Shown piece after piece: positions 1 to 4,893 of a stretch of 5,349 bases of DNA. This DNA is from Bacillota bacterium (lineage in GTDB: Bacteria; Bacillota; Clostridia; Peptostreptococcales; Anaerovoracaceae). The translations under genes were made by a program, and so were the position numbers. The notes under the pieces were generated by a model, which searched no databases, had not been told where the DNA came from, and saw only the letters and a program-made list of their open reading frames with translations. The number at the start of each line of letters is the position of its first letter. Position 1 is the stretch's first letter. The DNA lies in assembly GCA_016280485.1 (NCBI GenBank), contig JAEEGU010000004.1:1-5349 (forward strand), given 5' to 3'.

Positions 1-2330
1 CGAACGTTAAATCCGATGATAACCGCACCCGCAGTACCGGCAAGCATAACGTCTGATTCGTTTACGGTACCAACGCCTGTGTGGATAATCTTTACGCGCA
101 CGTTTTCGTTGTGCAGCTTTTCAAGCGATGCTTCGATAGCTCCGACAGAGCCCTGTACGTCGCCCTTGATGATGAGGTTGAGCTCCTTGACCTCGCCCTC
201 CTGAATCTGGCTAAACAGCTGCTCGAGCGTGGTGGAAGCATTTCTCGCCAGCACCTCTTCTCTGAGCTTGGTACGTCTCTTCTCCGCAATCTCACGAGCC
301 ACGGAAGCATCCTTCACTGCGTTGAACTCATCACCTGCTTCAGGGACGTCGTCAAGACCTAAGATTTCGACTGCAGTCGCAGGGCCTGCCTTGCCGATGC
401 TGTCACCCTTAAAGTTGGTCATCGCACGAATCTTGCCGGCGCAGGTACCTGCAACTACCGACATGCCGGCCTTTAATGTACCGTTCATTACAAGAAGTGT
501 CGCAACAGGGCCCTTTGCCTTGTCAAGACGTGCTTCGATGACAGTACCCATAGCCAGACGGTTAGGATTTGCCTTTAATTCAAGCACCTCGGCCTGGAGA
601 AGAATCATCTCCAGAAGGTCGGTGATTCCGTCACCTCTCTTAGCCGAAACAGGTACGGAGATAGTGTCGCCGCCCCAGTCCTCGACCAGAATGCCGTGGT
701 CTGTGAGTTCCTGCTTTACTCTGTCAGGGTTTGCACCCGGTTTATCCATTTTGTTGATTGCAACGATAATCGGCACTCCCGCAGCCTTTGCGTGGGAGAT
801 GGACTCGATTGTCTGCGGCATTACGCCGTCGTCAGCTGCAACTACGAGGACTGCGATATCTGTGGAGTGAGCACCACGCGCACGCATAGCGGTGAACGCT
901 TCGTGGCCCGGTGTATCGAGGAATACAATCTTCTTGCCGTTGATTGTAACCTCGGAAGCACCGATGTGCTGAGTGATACCGCCGGACTCGCCCGCAGTAA
1001 CGTTTGTCTTTCTGATGGCATCGAGAAGAGAAGTCTTACCGTGGTCAACGTGACCCATAACAGTAACGATAGGCGGTCTTGCCTTCAGATCTTCTTCCTT
1101 GTCCTCGAAGTGTTCGATGCCTTCCTCGATATCGTCCTCTTCGACCTTGCCGACAACGATGGAAACGCCGATTTCATCAGCCAGAATCTGGACAGTATCC
1201 TCGTCGAGGTTCTGGTTGATATTTGCCATGATACCCATCTTCATCAGAGCCATAATCGCTGTCGCAGTGGAGCACTTTGTCTGCTCGCAGAAGCCCGCAA
1301 CCGTGATAGGTACAGTGATTACAACGGTACCGGTTGGTAATTCTTCCATATTGATAGTCGGTTCTTCAACAACCTTCTTTTCTTTCTTTATGTGCTTCTT
1401 TGGCTTGTCGACCTTTTCAAGCGACTGCTTGTCCTGTGGTCTGCCCTTGCCTTTGCCCTTGCCGCCGCCTTCGAGCTTTGAGAACTTGTCGTGCTCTCTC
1501 TCCTTGCCGTGGCCGTGGTCGTCGCGCTTGCCGCCGCGTGAACCGCCGTTTGTGCGCTGGCCACCCTCAGGTGCAGCGCTGTGAGGCGCCTCAGGTGCAG
1601 CCTTTCTTTCTCTGTTAGGACGAGGCTCCGGACGCTTTTCGGCATCACCGCGTGAGCTGTCGCGAGCTTCAGGTCTGGCCTGTGCAGGCTTTGCTGCCGC
1701 CTTTGGTGCAGCCTTTGGCTCGTCGGAAGCCTTCTTGATAATTTTGAGCGTCATAGGCTCGTCGTCAAGCGGAGATCTGTGAGAAGCCTTTTCCTCTGCC
1801 GCCTTCTTTGCTGCTTCTGCCGCTGCCTTTTCCTCGGCAGCCTTCTTTGCTGCCTCTGCAGCCTTAAGTGCCGCAGCCTCCTTTTCTCGTTCTTCGTTTG
1901 ATTTGTAAGCTACAGGCTTGCCAACAGGAATCGCCGGCTTTGCCTTGTTTTCCTGATAAGCCACCGGCTTTCCGATAGGCGCCGCTGCCTTTGTCGCTTT
2001 GTTCTGCTCGTAGGATACCGGCCTTCCGATTGGAAGCTTTTTGCCGCTTGCCGTAGTAGGCGCAGCTGTAGGCATCTTGATGTTTGCGGCCTTTACCACA
2101 ACCTTTGGCTCCTGCTCTGCAGGGTCGTTCTTTTTAGGCGTAACCTTTACGATTTTTGTCTCAGTGCCGCCCTCTGCCTTGCCGGCTCCGAAGCTGCCTC
2201 TGAGCTTTTCCGCATCGGCGTCGCTCACATTGCTCTGCGCAGCCTTTGCCTCGATTCCCAGCGAGCCTGCCTTTTCAAGCAGCTCTTTGCTGGTTATATT
2301 AAGTTCTTTTGCTAATTCGTGTATTTTCAT
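1..2330 (-). CDS. infB: Translation initiation factor IF2, C-terminus cut by the window edge
   Basis: IF2 is the cytoplasmic GTPase that recruits initiator fMet-tRNA to the 30S subunit and promotes 50S joining. The frame is open from ATG at 2328-2330 to the left edge, giving 776 codons. Residues 1-50 are an IF2_N helical domain (MKIHELAKELNI...). Residues ~51-327 are a low-complexity linker rich in Ala, Lys, Glu, Pro and Gly. A second IF2_N domain spans ~331-395. The G domain has P-loop GHVDHGKT at 426-433, switch I GGIT at 450-453, DTPGH at 472-476, NKMD at 526-529 and SAK at 562-564. Beta-barrel domain II begins near 590, and the domain III motif GDVQGS is at 723-728. All GTP-binding motifs look intact. 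The fMet-tRNA-binding C2 domain lies outside the window. By family comparison the full protein should be roughly 900-930 residues, longer than the ~716 of Bacillus because of the linker. It is the last operon gene visible here, 5 bases after the ylxR-ylxQ stop. Confidence 0.98.
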   Translation of the reverse strand, partial: MKIHELAKELNITSKELLEKAGSLGIEAKAAQSNVSDADAEKLRGSFGAGKAEGGTETKIVKVTPKKNDPAEQEPKVVVKAANIKMPTAAPTTASGKKLPIGRPVSYEQNKATKAAAPIGKPVAYQENKAKPAIPVGKPVAYKSNEEREKEAAALKAAEAAKKAAEEKAAAEAAKKAAEEKASHRSPLDDEPMTLKIIKKASDEPKAAPKAAAKPAQARPEARDSSRGDAEKRPEPRPNRERKAAPEAPHSAAPEGGQRTNGGSRGGKRDDHGHGKEREHDKFSKLEGGGKGKGKGRPQDKQSLEKVDKPKKHIKKEKKVVEEPTINMEELPTGTVVITVPITVAGFCEQTKCSTATAIMALMKMGIMANINQNLDEDTVQILADEIGVSIVVGKVEEDDIEEGIEHFEDKEEDLKARPPIVTVMGHVDHGKTSLLDAIRKTNVTAGESGGITQHIGASEVTINGKKIVFLDTPGHEAFTAMRARGAHSTDIAVLVVAADDGVMPQTIESISHAKAAGVPIIVAINKMDKPGANPDRVKQELTDHGILVEDWGGDTISVPVSAKRGDGITDLLEMILLQAEVLELKANPNRLAMGTVIEARLDKAKGPVATLLVMNGTLKAGMSVVAGTCAGKIRAMTNFKGDSIGKAGPATAVEILGLDDVPEAGDEFNAVKDASVAREIAEKRRTKLREEVLARNASTTLEQLFSQIQEGEVKELNLIIKGDVQGSVGAIEASLEKLHNENVRVKIIHTGVGTVNESDVMLAGTAGAVIIGFNV
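1440..1565 (-). other. Gly-rich basic segment of the IF2 linker
   Basis: IF2 residues 256-297 are dominated by Gly, Arg, Lys and His. The segment includes an RGGKR stretch (265-269), an alternating His-Gly stretch (272-275) and a GKGKGKG run (290-296). A very basic segment, 298-319, follows before the second IF2_N domain. Such composition is disordered and often contacts RNA, so nonspecific rRNA or mRNA contact is a reasonable inference, but nothing in the sequence proves it. Confidence 0.7.
1785..1862 (-). repeat. Tandem 39-base repeat in infB (13-residue Ala/Lys/Glu unit, two copies)
   Basis: IF2 residues 157-169 and 170-182 are identical copies of AAEAAKKAAEEKA. At DNA level the units (1824-1862 and 1785-1823) differ at 5 of 39 positions. 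All five are synonymous third-base changes, so the peptide appears conserved while the DNA has drifted. The composition predicts a charged, solvent-exposed single helix. Alanine- and charge-rich helical linkers are known in IF2 N-terminal regions of other bacteria. Here it would separate the N-terminal domain from the G domain. Confidence 0.9.
1896..2033 (-). repeat. Three-copy P-[IV]-G-[KR]-P-V-[AS]-Y-x-x-N peptide repeat in infB
   Basis: IF2 residues 100-110 (PIGRPVSYEQN), 118-128 (PIGKPVAYQEN) and 135-145 (PVGKPVAYKSN) are three related 11-residue units, separated by short Lys/Ala/Pro spacers. They lie between the first IF2_N domain and the alanine-rich helix. The regular spacing (starts 18 and 17 residues apart) and the conserved Gly, Pro and Tyr suggest a short linear motif repeated for binding, rather than random low complexity. 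I do not know a named motif that matches it. Confidence 0.85.
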
Positions 2331-2335
2331 GTTTA

Positions 2336-2956
2336 CTAGAATACCTCCTTTTCAATTTCAGACAAAATGCACTGCGCAAAGTGGTCATCGATTACCGCGA
2401 AAACGGTGCGACCGGATTTCCCCGTCATCTGTGACAGTCTGTCGCTATCGCCGTAGACTTTGCACGGAACACCGTAACGCGCTGCCTCGTAGGTCAGCTT
2501 GTCCTTTGTGTTCTCCGCTGCGTCTTTCGCTATGATCAGGAGCTTTGCGCTCCCTTTTTTCATGTTGATGCTGCATGTGTCGGCTCCGCTCACGATTTTG
2601 CGCGCTCGCGCCGCAAACCCGAGTAAGCTGTGGGCACCGGCAGGCTTTTCGGTACCGCCGGCAGGCTTTGTCGCAGGGCTTTTGCCCTCCGCTATAGCCC
2701 GTGCCTCGGAGAGGACCTTCGCCACTACCTCGCCGGTTAGCTCGGTGTGCAGGCCTCTGCCAAGCGCTTTTCGCTTCTCCGCTTTTGCGATGCAGTCTAA
2801 GCTCTTGCAAAGGTAGATGCCTCTGCCCGGGGCTCTGTCCTGCATATCTATTGCGGCCTTGCCGTCACGGCCGGCGATTCTGATGAGCTCCGATTTCGGG
2901 AAGCTCTCGCCGCAGCCGCAGCATCTTCGCATAGGTGCATTTGTTACTTTTTCCAT
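2336..2956 (-). CDS. ylxR: YlxR (RnpM)-YlxQ fusion RNA-binding protein
   Basis: This 206-residue protein joins two RNA-binding domains that are separate genes in Bacillus subtilis. Residues ~8-88 are YlxR/DUF448, with RRCCGCGE at 10-17, ELIRI at 23-27 and GRGIYLC at 44-50 followed by a Lys/Arg-rich helix. Cys12, Cys15, Cys50 and Cys55 form a possible metal-binding set (CxxC and CxxxxC); Bacillus YlxR lacks most of these. Residues ~88-108 are a Pro/Gly/Lys linker. Residues ~109-203 are an L7Ae/YlxQ domain (LLGFAARARKIVSG at 111-124, KLLIIAKDAAENTKDK at 138-153). In Bacillus, YlxR (RnpM) binds the RNase P RNA, and YlxQ is an L7Ae homologue that binds K-turns. The linker has no ATG, GTG or TTG start that would release domain two. 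AGGAGT at 2965-2970, 8 bases before the ATG, fixes the start. The gene sits 30 bases after nusA and 5 before infB, the usual place for ylxR and ylxQ. Confidence 0.93.
   Translation of the reverse strand: MEKVTNAPMRRCCGCGESFPKSELIRIAGRDGKAAIDMQDRAPGRGIYLCKSLDCIAKAEKRKALGRGLHTELTGEVVAKVLSEARAIAEGKSPATKPAGGTEKPAGAHSLLGFAARARKIVSGADTCSINMKKGSAKLLIIAKDAAENTKDKLTYEAARYGVPCKVYGDSDRLSQMTGKSGRTVFAVIDDHFAQCILSEIEKEVF
2343..2350 (-). promoter_or_regulatory. infB ribosome binding site inside the end of ylxR-ylxQ
   Basis: The minus strand reads AAGGAGGT here, a near-perfect Shine-Dalgarno sequence that also encodes the last codons (EKEVF) of the upstream gene. The spacing to the infB ATG at 2330 is 12 bases, longer than the usual 5-9, and I see no alternative start codon in between. 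Ribosomes finishing ylxR-ylxQ stop at 2336-2338, between this site and the ATG, so translational coupling is likely. The coupling is inferred. Confidence 0.8.
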
Positions 2957-2986
2957 TTATAAATACTCCTCGTTTGAGGTATTCCT

Positions 2987-4141
2987 TTACTTTTCTTCGT
3001 TTTCAGGGATTTCGGTGATTTCAGGGGCCTCGGCAGTTTCTGCAGCCTCAGGAGCTTCGGAAACTTCTGTCTCTTCAATCTCTGTAATATCTTCCTCGAC
3101 CTCGCTGTCATAGTACTGGGTGTGAGACTTGATGTCTATCTTCCAGCCGCAGAGCTTTGCCGCGAGGCGAACGTTCTGACCCTCTTTACCGATCGCAAGT
3201 GAAAGCTGATAGTCAGGCACAACAACGGTTGCAGCCTTTTCGGTGTCGCTTACGATTACCTGCTCTACCTTTGCAGGTGAAAGCACGGAAGCAATCAACT
3301 CCGCAGGGTCGTTTGACCAAACGATGATATCGATTTTTTCGCCGCCGAGCTCGTCTACGATTGCCTGAACTCTGGTGCCTCTCGGACCTACGCAGCTGCC
3401 TACAGGATCGACGTTCTCGTCCTCGGTGTAAACTGCAATCTTGGTTCTGGAACCTGCTTCACGAGCAACGTTCTTGATTTCAACAACGCCGTCCTCAATT
3501 TCAGGAACCTCGAGTTCAAACAGTCTGCGCACGAGGCTCGGATGGCTGCGGGAGAGAAACACCTGCGGTCCCTTGTTTGTGCGGCGCACGTCCATGATGT
3601 AAACCTTGATGCGCTGGTTAACCTGGTAGTGCTCGCCCGGCACCTGCTCGGAAGCCGAGAGGATACCCTCTGTGCGGCCCATGTTTACGAAAATTGTGTT
3701 GCCGGAGATTCTCTGTACGGTACCTGTGACAAGCTCGCCCTGACGCTGGCTGTAGTCGTCAAATACCATGTCTCTTTCGGTTTCGCGGATACGCTGCACT
3801 ACAACCTGCTTTGCGGTCTGTGCGGCGATGCGGCCGAAGTCCTTTGGCGTTACCTGCCACTCGATGATGTCTCCCACCTCGTAGCGTGGGTCAAACTCTC
3901 TTGCGTCCTCGAGAGAAATCTGGCACTGGTCGTCCTCGACAACCTCTACAATGTCGCGGCCGGTGAAGATGTCGATGTCGCCGCTCTCGCGGTCGATGCT
4001 TACACGCACGTTCTGTTGTGTGCCGTAGTTTTTCTTGTATGCAGAAACAAGTGCCGACTCAATCGCATCAATGAGTAATTCCTTTGATATCTGCTTTTCT
4101 TTTTCGAGATCTTCAAGAGCCTCGATAAATTCCTTGTTCAT
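2987..4141 (-). CDS. nusA: Transcription termination/antitermination factor NusA
   Basis: NusA binds RNA polymerase and nascent RNA and modulates pausing, intrinsic termination and antitermination. At 384 residues it matches the short Gram-positive form. The N-terminal RNA polymerase-binding domain spans ~1-125, with the typical opening MNKEFIEALEDLEKEKQI and the helix IESALVSAYKKNYG. An S1 domain follows at ~134-200 (GTVQRISGNTIFVNMGRTEG at 140-159). KH1 is at ~230-295 (GPRGTRV at 252-258) and KH2 at ~300-345 (IGKEGQNVRLA at 317-327). The last ~40 residues (343-384) form an acidic Glu/Thr/Ala/Pro tail with no recognisable fold. The two C-terminal acidic repeats of E. coli NusA are absent, as expected in Bacillota. 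AAAGGAG at 4148-4154, 6 bases before the ATG, supports the start. The gene lies 86 bases after rimP and 30 bases before ylxR-ylxQ. Confidence 0.98.
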   Translation of the reverse strand: MNKEFIEALEDLEKEKQISKELLIDAIESALVSAYKKNYGTQQNVRVSIDRESGDIDIFTGRDIVEVVEDDQCQISLEDAREFDPRYEVGDIIEWQVTPKDFGRIAAQTAKQVVVQRIRETERDMVFDDYSQRQGELVTGTVQRISGNTIFVNMGRTEGILSASEQVPGEHYQVNQRIKVYIMDVRRTNKGPQVFLSRSHPSLVRRLFELEVPEIEDGVVEIKNVAREAGSRTKIAVYTEDENVDPVGSCVGPRGTRVQAIVDELGGEKIDIIVWSNDPAELIASVLSPAKVEQVIVSDTEKAATVVVPDYQLSLAIGKEGQNVRLAAKLCGWKIDIKSHTQYYDSEVEEDITEIEETEVSEAPEAAETAEAPEITEIPENEEK

Positions 4142-4227
4142 TTTTCGCTCCTTTCGGGAAATATACTGCTTTTTTTTATGTGATCGCGCAAAAGCGCATT
4201 CTCAACTGTTTTAAAGCTTTCGGCCGG
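4142..4227. other. rimP-nusA gap with a small stem-loop and an A8 run
   Basis: This 86-base gap is the longest inside the operon. On the minus strand it holds a GCGC-TTTT-GCGC mini-hairpin (4186-4197, plus a possible U-G closing pair at 4185/4198). A run of eight A residues follows at 4170-4177, then the nusA ribosome binding site. No U-tract follows the hairpin in either direction, so it is not an intrinsic terminator. I found no -35/-10 pair good enough to call a separate nusA promoter. Confidence 0.5.
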
Positions 4228-4785
4228 TTAAAAGATTACCGAAAGTGTTACCTTGGAAACCAGGCTGAATGGGATTTCGTAGCGCTTGGTCTCCCCAAAC
4301 TTTGGCTTCATGCCTTTCTTTGGCGGCGGAATGACAGGCGTCTCCTCGATCACCAAAGTCTTTGCGGATACTTCGCCGCCTTTGCCGTCAAGTCCTATAA
4401 GTGTGACTTCCGCGAAGGCTTTGCGACCCTCAAAGGCTTCTTTCAGGGTGATGTCTATCTGTCTGCCTGCGAAGCGCCGATAGTCATCGTCGCGAATGAG
4501 CTCACGGTCCATGCCGGGTGAGCTGACCTCGAGCACGTAGTTTTCGTCGATCGGGTCAGTTCTGTCAAGCTCGGCACTTAAGTACTCGCTTACGAGCACG
4601 CAGTCGTCGCTGCCGATGTAAGTTTCCGGCTCGCCCGGAGCAGGCTCCGGTTTTTCTATGTAGACTCTGAGGTAGCGCTCGCCGTCCTCCTTTACGTATT
4701 CGACCTTGTAAAGCTCGAGTCCGTTTGCCGGCAGAAAGTCCTTTAGAATATTTGCAATCAGCTCTGCGATATCTGCTTTCGCCAT
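4228..4785 (-). CDS. rimP: Ribosome maturation factor RimP
   Basis: RimP binds free 30S subunits and assists late assembly of the 16S rRNA and S12 region. The protein has 185 residues, somewhat over the usual ~150-160. The N-terminal alpha/beta domain covers ~6-94 and ends in the family signature LEVSSPGMDREL (85-96). An SH3-like C-terminal domain follows (~97-185). Two stretches look longer than typical: a Pro/Glu loop at 46-56 (PEPAPGEPETY) and a basic, Pro-rich loop at ~148-168 (EETPVIPPPKKGMKPKFGETK). The ATG at 4783-4785 is chosen because AAAAGGAGG lies 5 bases upstream. A longer frame from a GTG at 4825-4827 would run through the leader hairpin and has no comparable ribosome binding site. 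As first gene of the rimP-nusA-ylxR-infB operon it lies directly behind the promoter at 4857-4885. Confidence 0.96.
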   Translation of the reverse strand: MAKADIAELIANILKDFLPANGLELYKVEYVKEDGERYLRVYIEKPEPAPGEPETYIGSDDCVLVSEYLSAELDRTDPIDENYVLEVSSPGMDRELIRDDDYRRFAGRQIDITLKEAFEGRKAFAEVTLIGLDGKGGEVSAKTLVIEETPVIPPPKKGMKPKFGETKRYEIPFSLVSKVTLSVIF

Positions 4786-4790
4786 TGTTT

Positions 4791-4799
4791 CCTCCTTTT
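4791..4799 (-). promoter_or_regulatory. rimP ribosome binding site
   Basis: The minus strand reads AAAAGGAGG, then AAACA, then ATG, so the spacing is 5 bases. It decides the rimP start at 4785 over the upstream GTG. It begins 7 bases after the leader stem-loop and could alternatively pair with that hairpin's distal arm. Confidence 0.9.
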
Positions 4800-4806
4800 C
4801 AAATTG

Positions 4807-4832
4807 AAAGAGTGGACTGACGCCCACTCTTT
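4807..4832 (-). promoter_or_regulatory. Perfect stem-loop in the rimP leader
   Basis: The minus-strand RNA can form an 11-pair stem (arm 4822-4832 with arm 4807-4817, one G-U pair) closed by the four-base loop GUCA. It lies between the predicted transcription start near 4850 and the rimP ribosome binding site. No run of U follows in either orientation, so it is a poor intrinsic terminator. Possible roles are transcript stabilisation, RNase processing or protein-binding control of rimP translation. The sequence does not decide between these. Confidence 0.75.
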
Positions 4833-4856
4833 AGTCTTACCATATTCGCCTACATT

Positions 4857-4885
4857 ATTGTATCCCAGCTTCGTTGAAATGTCAA
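4857..4885 (-). promoter_or_regulatory. Sigma-A-type promoter of the rimP-nusA-ylxR-infB operon
   Basis: On the minus strand there is a consensus -35 TTGACA (4880-4885), exactly 17 bases of spacer, and -10 TACAAT (4857-4862), one mismatch from TATAAT. Transcription should start near 4850, giving a leader of about 65 bases before rimP. An A/T-rich stretch just upstream of the -35, overlapping the 3' end of the previous gene, could act as a UP element. The near-ideal match fits strong constitutive expression of a housekeeping operon. Confidence 0.92.
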
Positions 4886-4893
4886 GGGTTTTG

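Noticed and set aside
229..1340. Long open frames on the plus strand opposite infB (229-870, 696-1340, and 1099-1584)
   Set aside because: The minus-strand frame here encodes unmistakable IF2 with all GTPase motifs. The plus-strand products are low-complexity reflections of that coding sequence with no recognisable domain.
2041..2535. Plus-strand frame of 164 codons crossing the ylxR-ylxQ/infB junction
   Set aside because: It is antisense to two well-supported genes and its product is Ser/Pro/Leu-rich without domain features.
2445..2810. Minus-strand alternative frame inside ylxR-ylxQ
   Set aside because: It is a frame shadow. The overlapping frame has clear YlxR and L7Ae domain sequence and a proper ribosome binding site.
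3542..4078. 178-codon plus-strand frame opposite nusA
   Set aside because: Antisense to a fully recognisable NusA, with no supporting ribosome binding site or domain match.
4185..4198. Intrinsic terminator between rimP and nusA
   Set aside because: The stem is only 4-5 pairs and is followed by A residues rather than U on the transcribed strand. Read on the plus strand, the T-run lies on the wrong side of the hairpin.
4180..4521. Plus-strand frame of 113 codons opposite rimP
   Set aside because: Antisense to RimP with its signature motif intact. No plus-strand promoter or domain supports it.
4825..4827. GTG as an upstream start for rimP (14 extra residues)
   Set aside because: The extension runs through the leader hairpin and ribosome binding site, does not resemble RimP, and AAAAGGAGG points to ATG 4785.
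4807..4832. Leader hairpin as an intrinsic terminator for the upstream gene
   Set aside because: It lies downstream of the rimP promoter and lacks a U-tract in both directions, so it would act weakly at best and would also affect rimP.
4799..4843. A 14-codon leader frame (ATG 4841-4843 to TGA 4799-4801) spanning the rimP hairpin
   Set aside because: The predicted transcription start is only about 7 bases upstream and no Shine-Dalgarno sequence is present, so translation is unlikely. It would matter only if near-leaderless initiation were shown.
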